The translations under genes were made by a program, and so were the position numbers. DNA of 64,000 bases. Source: Camarhynchus parvulus (taxonomy: Eukaryota; Chordata; Aves; Passeriformes; Thraupidae). Location: positions 5,828,001-5,892,000 of the forward strand of contig NC_044585.1 in the NCBI RefSeq assembly GCF_901933205.1, in the 5' to 3' direction. Of this stretch, positions 25,801-37,900 are shown in pieces. How positions within the stretch are numbered: the stretch's first letter is position 1; each line of letters opens with the position of its first letter. The notes under the pieces were generated by a model. The model did no database searches, was not told where the DNA came from, and saw only the letters and a program-made list of their open reading frames with translations.

Positions 25801-27684
25801 CAAAGCACACCAAAGTTTTCAGTTTAGTTTCTCTTTCTTTCCTTCTTCATACCCTCTATAGAAAATAAAAGGTTTATTTTCTCTCCTTCTCTCTTCCCCC
25901 ACCCCCAACCTCAACCCCCAATTTCTCTTTTCTAGTTTTATCAAACAACTTCTCTTCCCCGCTTCTCCAGACTCACAGTAAGAAGCATTACTTGATCACC
26001 TTGCTCTGGGTTCCTGCCTCTGCTCTAGAGAAGCAACAATTGGCTCCTGGGACACTTTGCTCTGTTTCCTCTCTTGGAAGACAGCCAAGGCTTACTCAAG
26101 TCTCTCTTCCTCAGGTCTGCCACTCAGCCCACTAACCTATCCCTATTTTCCACCCACACTGAACAAGACAGAGTTTCCAAACTTGTCTGAAGAGCTTAGT
26201 CCCAAATTCAGCTCGTTATCCTATAAGGGACCCAACATGAAACCAATTCCAATGGTTAAGAGTTCCCATGATATCTCAAAGCAGGGGAAGACCATTATTG
26301 TCAGATTCCTAGCATGCAACAAGGCTGACAGGGAGCACTGAAAGATATGGGGTAGCAAGAGACCAAATTCACTTGCAGTGGCAGTCCAGGGGAGTACTGA
26401 ATACAAAGGACCACTAAACTGAGACACTGGTTTTCCAGACTGGTCAGGGGAGGATTGATCTTAGAGGACCTGAGGGTAATCCCCAGATTACCCTTCCCCA
26501 CACTCACAGGGAGCAAATGTCACTTTGCATGGTGAAGCATGCCAGCTCAGGAGCATGCTCTATGTTTCATGTTAATGAGTATTTGTGTGGAACCCAACTT
26601 CCTTCCCCTCCCTAATTTTTATATAATTAAGGATCAGAACAAGCATTTTGTTTCAGTCTACAACAGTGACAGACAACAACACTATAGAATAACAGCAAAG
26701 GGAGAAAATTAAGTAAAAAAATGCAGGTGGCAGACACTGCTTTGGCCACTGCGTGAAATGAAGGCTTGAGTGCACATTTTTGCCTGATTGCATAGCTGTT
26801 TCTGCTGCCCATCTAATCTGCTTAGAAAACTGGTTTTGAAGGATATGGTTCAGACATACCACTCGCATGGGGAGGGGGGAATGATGAGGGGAGAAAAAAA
26901 AAAGTGCTGCAGCTGCAAAAGATAAAATAGAGACAACTAATTTTCTCAGAGCTTGCAACACAACCTCTCCCCCTCCTCCACATGCAGTCACTGCACTGGC
27001 AGGATAAGCTGGAGATTCTCCAGCGTAAGCAAAGAAGGCACAATGAGGTGTGCAGGCCCTTCTCCACCCGCTCCCCACAGGCCTGGGGGTACCGCAGAGA
27101 GCGGAGGCTGACAGCCCTGCTGGCAGGGAGGGGGACATTCCTCTGCCCACTCCTTTCCACTGCAGGCCCATTTTTCAGAGGGGACGTGAGAAACACACAG
27201 TGCTGGATGTTATGCTGAGACAATAATGAGCATAAGAGAGCTGCAGACTCCTGCTGTACCAATTGGTGGCTGGGTTCTGAACTCTCATTGTGTGATCCGA
27301 TTTCTCCTGTCATTCAAGCCATTTTGCAAACTCCAAGCATACGTTCATTTAAGCCATGTGTCCTGAAAGCTAAACAGCTGAAGGGGACAGGGAGAGAGGG
27401 GTAGGGAGAGAGGAGAGCCACTGGATTTCTGGTGACAGTGTCTAAAATACACATTTGCACAAGTCTCACTTTAGATCGTCACTTAGCAAAACAACTACAG
27501 CTGCTGACAGGCAAGAGGTACAGTTTCAAGCGACCATCAGACACAAAATAGGCCAAATAATTTACTGCAGTCTAAAGGGAGTGGGTGTGTGTGCTCTCAC
27601 AAATGTAACAGAGATAACAAATGGATTACCACTGGGTGACCCAATGTCAAGATTAGCAGCCCCAGTTCTCATTTCAGTTACACC

Positions 27685-27760
27685 GTAGCAATGACATTAC
27701 CCAAGATCTAGTAGAAGCGAAACTGAAATCAGAGTCCAGCCCAGGATGTCAGTGAGGCAG
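27685..27760 (-). repeat. MIR-like SINE relic
   Basis: TGACATTACCCAAGATCTAG, then AAACTGAAATCAGAGTCCAG, reads as the complement of the MIR head/core region ('TTGCCCAAGGTCACACAG..AGTGGCAGAGCCGGGATTCGAACCCAG'). It is diverged and short. Orientation follows from the complement reading. Confidence 0.4.
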
Positions 27761-28984
27761 CTGCTTTAGTTTTTTAATGCCTAGAATTTCAACCCAGTTT
27801 GCTTTGTTTCAAGAGCCTACACTGCCTCTGGCAGAAGGGGCAGCAGCCTTTGCCAGCTGCCACGTGATCTGCAAGGATGTTTTCTAAATGGAATTTTTTT
27901 TTTTTTGACACGGGGTTGCGGGAGAGGAAGTAGGGGTTGTTAGTGACAGAGGTAGATAGCAAGAGAAGTATTTTGGCATGTTTTGTCCCTTTCCTCAAAG
28001 GTATTTTGTCCCTTTATTTCTATTCTGTGCCCATACATAGAGTTAGCCTCTCCTCTGCATTCTCCTACACATACACACCCATGTTTTCTTTGAAAGAACC
28101 AAGAAGGCCAGTTCTGGCCTTTGTAGGGTCTTTGAGGAGACATTGTGTGAGTGGTTACTCCATCACTGAAGTAAAATACAAGGGGTTTTTACATATACAA
28201 AAATATTTTTAAGCTTTCCAAATATTAATTGCCTATGGAAATTAAACATCTGCTAACAATAAACTCCCCAAATGAATGAGAAGATAGTTTCAGTCTGACT
28301 GAAATGCTTTCCCCTTGCTAATTGCTAAGAATACAATTTTCTTGTCTTTTACAATGGCAATTTCATTAGTTCTCCAATTATCCCAATATTTCAGTCCTTT
28401 TTCTTTCCCAACAGAATGAAAAAGGTCTGATTCCCATCTCCAGTGCAACTTTCAGAGTCCTGCAAAACCAAGAGAGAAACTGGCAATTACAAGGAGCCAC
28501 AGAAAGCCCTGAGGGCAGAGACTGACTACGTGGGTTGCAGAGTCCACCTGCACACCTTTTCTTACCACATCACCCACAGCCCCTCCGAGTCTGCCGAGTT
28601 TTCACAAGTAGCCTACTACAGACTACACCCCGCTGTGGCAACTGGGTGCTGGAAGTGCAAAGAAGAGCTGAAACGCTGATAACCCACGCGAATGCTTAGA
28701 ATAGCAGATGCCAGGGGAAGAGAAGGGGGCCACCAGCTGAATTTGCATCACACAAGGAAATAAGTCAGTTGGGCAAAAGCCCCATATGTCTGCTTGGGAA
28801 TGCAGAGCTAAAAGGGCTTTCACTGCTTGGAGAACTGCAGATCTCCTCCAGCTTCTCATCTCACCCTCTGCAACTTGGTGCAGAAGCACACAGAAAATAT
28901 TTCAAAACCTCACAGTACTTTTTACTATACAAGAAAAGCAACTAGTCCTTTGCATGAATATGTTTTCTACATTTAAGAATCAAA
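27761..28984. other. non-coding stretch, no gene seen
   Basis: No gene was recognised. A T13 run lies at 27894-27906. Small open frames (up to 91 codons) show no family features. Confidence 0.55.
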
Positions 28985-29138
28985 AAGCACTTAGCTACAG
29001 TACTTGCCCTCTATCCACTTAAGGGATGAAAGACCCAGCCTGGTTTGCTCGAGGTCAAATAGCAAGTTCAGCAGCAAGAGATGACAAGGGCTCAGGTACA
29101 TTCAAATCCCATTCAACTGTTGTACCCCTTAGACTGAA
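28985..29138 (-). repeat. MIR-like SINE relic
   Basis: TTTGCTCGAGGTCAAATAGC, AAGTTCAGCAGC, GGCTCAGGTACATTCAAATC, then TGTACCCCTTAGACTGA follow the antisense order of an amniote MIR: TTGCTCAAGGTCACACAGC, AAGTCAGTGGC, GCTGGGAATAGAACCC, TGCTCTAACCACTAGAC. The left part (AAAGCACTTAGC) may be the 3' side of the same element. Confidence 0.5.
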
Positions 29139-31140
29139 GAGATGTTAAACACCCTCATGGCGTCAAGAATGACTAATGCCCTCCCAGGTCAGCCTGTGAT
29201 ACAGAACTGGGAACTCACACATCTCCTTCCTCTTGCCTCCCACTCCAGCATTGTTGCAAAGCCCATGTGATGAGATTTTCCTAATCAGCAATTAAATAGT
29301 TAATACTTCCATTACAGCAGATGGAACAGGAGTTGCTGCAGGGAAGGTATGCAGGGGGAAGGAGGAGAAAAGACACAGCAAGGAGGAAAAAACAGAGAAA
29401 CAATCCTAAAGGAAAAGCAGTTTTCCCACTAAAAGGAGTGATTAGTTGACTAGACAACATAACCCTTAAGACTTTGTCTAGACTAGGATAAAATGCTGTA
29501 TTGTTGAAGGTGTTCGAGAGGTATAGTGTAGGTAAGGCTCGTGGCCTTTGAGGATGTGGTAGCCAAGGAAGAGACTAATTAGGACATGTTCACTAACATG
29601 TCTTAATGTTCCATGTTTAAATCCTTGCCCAAGAACTCAAGGCTATGCAAAGCAAAGGTCTCATGCTGTTCTAATGACTGTAAAACCAAAGCTATGACAC
29701 AATGCAAAAAAATCAGAATGGTGAGGAATTGAAGTCTCACATCCCCCATTTTTGTTATGCTCATTGAATGCCTAGGAACATTTGCATCTTAAAATATTCA
29801 CCAGCATTTTACCAGACAACCTACTATGACATTTTTCCTCTAAAAATCTAATCAAAAGCCTAAATGCCAATAGTAAAAGAGACCACAGGCTAACAGCCTA
29901 CACTACTACGAAAATTATCCTTTTGCTCCAGTGTTTGCACAGGCAGATTTTGGAAGGAGGGTGTGAGAGAAAAAGAAGACGGGATTATGAAGAGTGTGCC
30001 CAAGGCTTCAGTAAAACCATCATTTTGATAATCCATTACCAGGTTTGTAATTAAAATCAAATCCCACCTCTCTAGGACAGCCAGATGTATCCACAGAGAC
30101 CTTGTTCTGAGAGTTGTTACACTAAATACTAGGAGAATCACAAATGCTGTAGCTTCTTCTTAACCCTTCCAGCAGTATTTGAGGAACCACCTATCAGGCT
30201 GAAAAACTGATCACTTTTCTCCCAGCTTCTTATAGGCTCTAGGTGTGCCCCTAACCAAATAGGCTTACCACTTAAAAGCTTAATTACACCTGTGACTTAA
30301 ACCTTATCCCAGACAGCACTTGGGAGCATTTGGATTTGGGTGTTTCAGGTGTGAGACTGGGGCCTGCATTCACAAACAGAGCTAGGCAAGTCAGAGCAGA
30401 AGCCCCTGGTAAAAGCAGGCAGTGCACTGGGGATCAGGGGATAAAGAAGAAAGAAGTGCTTTTTCCATTTTGATCACATTTAACTATATTTACATTTCCA
30501 CAGTTGGGCTTGAGTCATGTCCACCTCCTTGTTTGTGACCAAGGGCAGGTATTAGAGTCTCAGATTTCTTTTCCACAACAAAAAGATCAAAGTTTGAGCC
30601 ACTTGTGCAACTTAGGTGTTTACAGTGAACTGGTCTAATTGCATGGCAAGCCTTTCCTCCCGTTATCAGTCTCACACTGAGCCGAGCTCCTTCATTCCAT
30701 AAGCACCAGGGAGGACTGAGAGGAGAGGGCCCATGTCTGCTGTGGATTATAACCCACCATCCCTTCTATCTGCTCTAACATGGGACCTAAACTACAGTGA
30801 GCAAGGGAAAGGTTTAACATATTCAAGTAAATATTCATTGGGATGTGGTATGCAGGGCTGACAAAGCATTTCCAGGCTGTATTTTTAAAGAAACTTTCTA
30901 AAAAGCAAGCAAGTACTGTGTGAAGAGCCAGAATGAAAGACAAGGCTCCCTTCACTGCTCTTCTCAGTATTGCCTAGGTAGTACAGGCTCATAGTGCATC
31001 TTATTGTCAAAGGAAACCTGTGCTGCCTTGTCCAAAGTTACTAGCAAAAGAAAAATAAAGAAGTACGGCACAGTAGAAGTCCATGCAGACAAACTTCCAC
31101 ATTCCTGATCTCGTCTGGTCTCATGCAAAAGACACACAAA
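29139..31140. other. non-coding stretch, no gene seen
   Basis: No gene, RNA gene or repeat was recognised. Open frames are short (87 codons or fewer). Confidence 0.55.
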
Positions 31141-31265
31141 CTTTCTCGGTCTTAGTTTTGTAAGCTCTGAAATGGAGCTAAATTTTAGGGTTTTGTGAAA
31201 TGGTTTTTAATTAATAATTGCAAAGCACACATCTTCAGATGAAAGGTGTCATATAAATATTAATG
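31141..31265 (+). repeat. MIR/L2-like relic with intact 3' signature
   Basis: The order is CGGTCTTAGTTTTGTAAGCT, then AAATGG, then AGGGTTTTGTGAAATGG, then TTGCAAAGCACACATCTTCA, then GATGAAAGGTGTCATATAAA. It follows the sense MIR/L2 core and 3' end: 'CCTCAGTTTCC..CTGTAAAATGG..AGGGTTGTTGTGAGG..TGTAAAGCGCTTTGAGATC..GATGAAAGGCGCTATATAAATG'. This is one of the best-preserved relics in the window and is on the plus strand. Confidence 0.65.
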
Positions 31266-31630
31266 AGCTCAGACTACTGGCAGTATGTGTGTCTCTTAGG
31301 AATCATAAGCACCATGGATGGATCAAAGAGGACATGTAGCTCTAAGAGACAGAGTGGTGGGAGTAGTCTCTGTCTTTAACTGTATTTTAAAGTAGATCCT
31401 CAAGACTGTTGTGGATATGCCCTATCAAGTTACAGCAGCTTTCAATTAAAATGACATTTTATCCTTAGGCAAAATTCCACCATGCACCTTTTAATATTAG
31501 CAGGGTACATTTTCACTCATGTAGATATTTCTTCTACATACATGCATTACTAGATCTTTGTAAATAGGGGTCAAACCAACTGGGAAATAGGAATTTTACC
31601 TTCATTTTCATCAAAATAAATACCCCTTAC
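31266..31630. other. non-coding stretch, no gene seen
   Basis: Unique-looking AT-leaning DNA between the MIR-like relic and the CpG patch. Nothing was recognised. Confidence 0.6.
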
Positions 31631-31995
31631 CTAGTTACACTGCTGAAAAACTTCCAGCTCCACTGCAGTGCCTTGACAAGAAGTAGGATGAGGATGTGGC
31701 AGTTGTTTCGCAGTGCCCTTAGCTCAGTCTGGCAGCACTTCAGACACGGAGCTGTCCTTTGAATGAACGTGGCAGAAAATGCCGCATGGTGAAGGCGCTG
31801 CTCCTGTTCCCCTGAGCAGGGGCAGCACAAAACGTGGCTACGGACACGGCGGGGAGAGCAGCGAGCCCCTGCGGGGGCTGTGCGCGGGCATGTCGGAGCA
31901 GTGAGGGAGCCGTGAGGGAGCAGCGGCCTGCGGAGCGCGGCCCGGCTGGGCAGGCACGCCGGGGAGGAGGCTCGAGCCGCCTCAGGAATGCAGGA
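31631..31995 (-). promoter_or_regulatory. CpG-dense patch with candidate minus-strand exon
   Basis: At 31810-31995 there are about 20 CpG dinucleotides in under 200 bases, against almost none in the flanks. Reading the minus strand leftward, the CpG patch is followed by a moderately GC-balanced stretch ending in the donor ACTAG|GTAAGG at 31631/31630, which matches the U1 consensus at AG|GTAAG. This is the geometry of a CpG-type first exon. Within the patch there is an 11-bp direct repeat (GTGAGGGAGC at 31901 and 31912) and a hairpin (AGCCCC 31864-31869 with GGGGCT 31874-31879). The frames crossing it (for example 31740-32060, minus) are not recognised. It could be an alternative promoter of a minus-strand gene, a non-coding RNA start, or an isolated GC-rich patch. 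Confidence 0.3.
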
Positions 31996-34900
31996 TGGCC
32001 GCAGGCCTCGGCAGTGTTTTCCAAAAGGTGCTTGGGTTTGTTTCTCTTAGGGTCCAGCAAGTCTGTGCTTTTTTGTTAGAGGGTGGTGGTGGGGAATGAG
32101 GGAGAGTTGCCTTGTTGGGGTTTTTAAAAATACATTAGAAGGCAACAGCAAGCGAAGATATTTCTTTGCCTGAGGAAAATTCAGTTTTATCAGCTGCCTT
32201 CCTACCTTTCTCTGGCTGTAAGACACCATGGACAGCTTTCTGCCCACTTCTCTGCAGCCAGGCATCCTAAATGCTTTGTGAGCCCGACACGTGGCCAGGG
32301 GTCTACAGCAACCTCCAGTGTGGGGCTGCGTTTCATTTCCTCAGCAGAGTCAGAGCAGTGGCCCTCTGTCCTGCTCACCTCAGGCACATTTCCAGTGCTG
32401 TAGCTGCCTCTGGTTTTCTCTACACTGGAGCAATTGGGACTGATTGCTTAGTGCTGGTATTAAGAACAAATATGGGATGGTGTAGGCACACACAGTGCTT
32501 GTAATTGTGTCCCCAAGCTGCTCAGAGGGAGCACAGCAAAGAGATGGCATTAAGAGGCCTTACCACTTCTTTGGCAAAAGAGATTGAAATTTGGAAGATG
32601 CTCAGAATAAATAATACCTTGATAGTTCAGAAAAAAAATTCCCCAGAAATTAATTTCCTCCCGTGTTGCCAATATAAGATGGGGTGTTCACAACCCAGTG
32701 AGTGGCGTCCAAAACAATGGTCTAATAATAACTTGGATCTACTTGCTGTGCTCAGTGCTAAAAGATATGATAGAAAATGTAACTGTTTTGATACCAAATA
32801 ACATAAATCTGGACACCATGCCAACAATCTTTAGACAAGGAACCATGAACCCTAACCAGAAAGATTGGGAGGTTAATTTCTTCCCCGGCCACACCAGGCA
32901 ATTTTACACCTCTGTATGAATAATGTTTTCATAGCAAACCCAGGCATCAGGCCTAGCAAATACCTCTCTGTAAACTCTAGCCCAAAAGAATCACTTTGGA
33001 AAAGGTCATACCACCTCCTGCTCCCAGAATTAAGTTAATTAGCACTTGTCCCTCTCTGTATAAGGTCAGGGATCCTCCCACAAAGAAGGTACACAACCAG
33101 ATTGTTAAAAGATGTACATATGCCCTCTTAAGCAAACAGGCTTCTCTGTAGTATCACTAAGACTCCCTCTGGTCATCCCTGTAGAACTCCCAGTTGGAAG
33201 GGAAGCAGGCTGGGAGATCAGTGTAACCAGTGCTTTGCCAGCTACAAGGAGCACAGTGCATGCCAATAGGAGTGCTGATATTTTAGTACTAGGTAGTGAT
33301 CTCCCTCCATCTGGATGGTTTTTATTAGGTTCAGCATCAGCCTTCATGTAGAATGAAATATCTGAACTATGGGAATGTTTTCTCATTGAAGTTGAAAGAT
33401 TTGCAATTCATTTTCCTCTAGGACACACTTTATTCTTATTTCTTCTTATTCCATCCAGGTATTTGTGATATATATATTATGGAAGTATTTCACTTCTCCT
33501 CCATGTGACCACCTACATGCATTGACAGAAAGCAAATCCAGGTAAGACCTGCTATCAGTTATATCTGGGCGCAACTGAAGTTTGATCAGCAATGAAGGTC
33601 AACACACTGTTCTGTGTTTCTGTCCACAAAAATGTTACACAGTGCACTTACTGAAAGAGGTTTAAAAATAGCCTAGCCCACATGGTTCTTGGGCACAGAA
33701 ATTTTGTCAAAGGTTGCCTGCCACAGAACTCAATTGCTGATTTACAGCAGTAGTTTAGGAACAGAAACCCAGACGCAAGTGTTTAATTACCAACATTCCC
33801 ATTCTAATGCAACACAGCACAAACCCTGTAGGATGCTAAACCCCCCTTCTGTCAGCCAGCCATGGCTGCTTGCTCTGAGCACAGCCTCGAACCTGCTAAG
33901 CAAGAAAGGATTACACCAAGGACAACAAGAGAGAGCACTCCTTTGCAGGCCCATAAAAAAAGGGTTCAGAGACTATTTGTGTCAACTCCCTAAACCACAG
34001 ACCACAACTAGCCCTCCCTCTGAAACACTTGCGTGCTCCTCCTTGCAAAGCTGGAGCAAGATATGTTGGCATCCAGATCACCTCCTTTGGGGGCCCACCC
34101 ATCCCTCTTGGTGTCCTTCCATCCCTTATCACAGCCTTGCAGACCCTCTCCCTGGGCAGCAGCAGAAACTGGGCTGTATTTGCCTCCAGGTTTGGCACTC
34201 TTCTGTTTCACCATCTCCCTGTTCTTCTGACCCAGGGTGCAGCCTGCCCACCCTGCTGGGTCCTCTGATACCAAGAGGGGCATAACATGTAGAGAATCAC
34301 GAGTAAGAAATGTGAAACTGGCAACTCTGGCATTTGAAACAAAAGGGGATTTAGCACTTGGCATTTCAGCTTTAAAGTTTAAGATAAACAAGGTAAAATT
34401 GAACTGTAGAAATGGAATGGCTTATGGGCAGCTCAGACTTGTCCTAGACTTTCAAGCCAGTCATTTCCCATAAATACTCATAATTTCAAACATAAGAAGG
34501 GGAGAGGAGACAAAACAAACTGAGTCAACTGCTTACTACCTTTCTGATTCAGATGCCTCAGCAGGTATAGAACAGAAATTATTCTAGGAAAAAGTTCCTT
34601 TTTATGTATCTGGGATAGCCCCCAAAATTTTTACCAGAGGGGAAGAAGAGGACAAGAACTAAACTGCGAACCTGTCCGCACCCTAGCAGGAATTCACCCA
34701 TTTTTCACCTCCCACAGGTATCATTAGCATGCTACTGAGAGCAGAAAAAAAGCAGCTAAGATCAAACACAAGCTAGTAACAAAGCTCTTCCTCTTGTCAT
34801 CCTGCGATGGGCCAGAATTTCTGGCTGCAGCTTGTCTTTCCCTGAAAGGCTGGGCTAGTTCAGAGTCCCTTTTAAAAAAATTGCCACACCATGAACGTGC

Positions 34901-37900
34901 TACAGCTGCGACACAGAAAGTGCAGAAGGCAGGAAGTCTGACGTTCACACCAACCTCAGCCCCTTCACTCACACCTCTTTTCAAATAGCTTTAGCACATG
35001 GAGCCCACATTTTCACGTTCTCAGAACTAGCTTTATCTATCACACTGCAAGTTTAAGAGAAATTTTTGAAATAAGTCTCTTTTTCCACACTCAAAGACTC
35101 ACTCAGCTGGGAGCAACTTTTAAATTGTTTCTGTAAACTGTTCTCCTCTCTGATTTTTACAATAAATTGCCCCACTCTCTTTTAAAATAGTATATATAAT
35201 TTTTAAAAAATAAAATACAGATTGAAACACCATACCAACTGTTGTCACAGTCCAAAAATGTCTGGATTTTCAAACTTAAGTCCACCACTGTGTAAAAAGG
35301 CCACACACATGTAAGTGTCAATCAGGCTCAGTGGCAAAACAGAGGGACCCAGGCTGAGCCTGCAGAATGGCACAAACTTCCCTGGACAGAAAAAGAGTGC
35401 CAGTTCTCACCCATCTGGAATAATCTCTGCATTTTTCAATGCAGACTTTTGGAATTTGACCTCAAGAAGCCAAGTGCTCGATTTCTGCATCTCCTGCTCT
35501 GCTGTGTTTGTGACAGAACAAGAGGAGAGAGAAATAAGAAAAGTGTATTATTTTCAAGGTTACACCTAATATAACCATAATGACTGTTTTTTCAGGCAAC
35601 TCAAGTGGCCTGTTCTGTGCCCAAAAATTCTGTAGCTGATCCTGTGCATTTTTAACAGAAACACTATCTCCATTCCTCTCCTCTCAGCATCAGGATTAAA
35701 ATAAAGTAACATTCAAAGTATTTGTGGGAAATGGCAAACAAATGGGTAGTAAAGCCTGGAGGTTGCTTGACAGCAGAAATCAGCTCTGGCAAGTAACTCA
35801 GTGAGGGCAACAAAACGCAGAGTTTTCCAGCATTTGAACACTCAGCAAAAGACTGATGAGTGAGGGGAAAGGGCCAACCCCACATGATACTGCCAGGTCT
35901 CAAGTACTATTTTGAATCAGGTAAACTAATATCTCCTGTACCTGTTCCAAACCACAGGGTAATACATGGTCCCTGTCTACAAAGTCTGCTGGCTGCCCCC
36001 TTTGGAAGTAGCATCTATCTTGGTGAAGATCTTGTATTTTCTCTTGGTCTCTGGAAAAGGATCCCAAACAAGTGGCAGGGACACAGGGGTTTGGAAGCCT
36101 TTGCATGTTTATCTTTACTGATAAGGCTGCAATCCTTGCTGCAAGCACATCAGCCTGTGTCTGCAGCAAAACCTTATTCCAGTGGATGCCTGCCTTGAAA
36201 CAGGCTTCCTTGGGACTGGCAATGCCTTTAACCCCTTAATGCCCCATCTAAAGAAGCCTTAGTGTAGATTTCTTTTTCTTGCTTGACGATGCATCATGTT
36301 TTCACACAACTTAAAAAACAAGCAGGTAAGTCAGACCTGCTTTGAGACAGCAGCAGTGCAGATTATATAGATTATATACCTCCACAGATACTATCAGGGC
36401 AATTTACCCTCAGAGAGTTTCATCTCCCCAAACCTCCTCTTGTTCTGTGCAGATCAAAAGAATTGTCCATTCAAAATAAAAGGATGCAGCTATCCAAACT
36501 GTGGGTGGAACACATAAAAATTCATTAAGAGAACTTCTTGAAAGTATTTTGTCAAATTGATTGGAGACCTTCAGCCAGAGCTGTTTGGATTCTTAGAACT
36601 GGAGAATCAACTATAATACCCAGCCACCTGATCTTTTTCTAACAGGTTAACTAACCTTGTTCATGCAGCTTTGTTAATGAAGTCTCAGATCACTCACAAA
36701 CATGCATGCCAAGGGCAAATATCTAGAAAGTCACTAGGGATCTCCCACAGCTCACATGCCAAGAGCTTGGACAGCCTGAAAATGACAAACAAGTGGCTTT
36801 TCTCTGACAGCAGGTTTCATTTATGTGCTCCCACTTGCTCTTTCCCCATCTTCTTCCTACACCACTGAGTCAACCTTGACCAGACAGGTTTCAGTTAAAC
36901 ATGTGCTTTGCCAAAGGTGTTTTTAAATTATGTTTTTAAAAGTTTATTTATAGTACACACGCAGAGTGCATGATGCTTTCAGGACTTCTGGAGACTTCAG
37001 CTTGTCAGGCAGAACTTCACCAGTTGGAAGGAACTGGAATTCATCAGCTGGGCCATGGAAAACTGCCTCCTCCTCACTGTGTCTATCCGTGTACCCCAAT
37101 TCAAAGATGGAGTGCTATAAAATAATTTTTACTCCATTTTTTCTTACCTATTATTTGTAACATCTATGATCAACATACTAGAAATTCCAATTGAAAAAAT
37201 GTAGAGAAATCCAAGTGATCCCCCTCCAGCTGATCTCTTACCAAAACCAGCAGCTCGTGAGACAATGCAACTATGAACAATTTCCCATTAGGACAAGGGT
37301 TGGAAAACAAACTTTACAGAAAGTGAACTGGGTGAAACTTGCAGTGAGAGTTACGTGGTCCAGCACTCCTTGCATGTGGCAAATAGTAAGTTTCATTTAG
37401 GGGTTTGTCCTAAATCGTTGTATTTGACCCATGTGACCAGTTTCTCTTTTCCTAAGAAAAATGTAACATGACCACAAGATCATTTCGAAGCAGAAAAGCA
37501 AATATTTTCAGAAGCAAGCATCTCAGCTAAGTTCTGACCCTACAAGACAGTTGTTCTCATGGTTTGGCTTCTGAATTATATGCAGCACAAGTCTGGATTT
37601 ACTGCACAAGAGATCCCCCATCCTGCTCCCTGCTCTGTACCTGGCCTGGGCAGGGAACATCCACTGGACAGGCCCTCCAGATCAAAGGGTGTGCTCATGG
37701 CTGCTTTTGGGACAAGTTTAACTTTCCCTGCTCCAAAATGGTACAAGTTGCTGAAATATTGTTTCCTCAGCTGCACAGCAAATACAACCAGAGCAAGCTA
37801 CTCAGAGTAATGGCTCAGAAACCACAATTTTAGGAGGTGGCACAGAGGCGTTCTGAGAGGAGAAGAAAAGGATGTGGTAGACAATTTGCTAATGGCCAGA

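Larger units (their letters stand above)
21311..27684. other. non-coding stretch, no gene supported
   Basis: The stretch holds the longest open frame outside the CpG island (stop-free 23220-24056, first ATG at 23337, 239 codons), which is rich in Ser, Pro, Leu and Cys and unlike any family I know. It also holds a CA microsatellite at 22243-22264, an AT-rich complex block at 22570-22810 and a mild GC rise at 27040-27150. No RNA gene or young repeat was seen. Confidence 0.5.

Noticed and set aside
31740..32060. 106-codon minus-strand frame over the small CpG patch as a protein-coding exon
   Set aside because: No recognised family; its length is expected in GC-rich DNA, and the frame closes before the candidate donor.
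36310..36335. Perfect plus-strand splice donor CAG|GTAAGT at 36325/36326
   Set aside because: Same chance expectation; the upstream open stretch is about 19 codons with no convincing acceptor or family resemblance.
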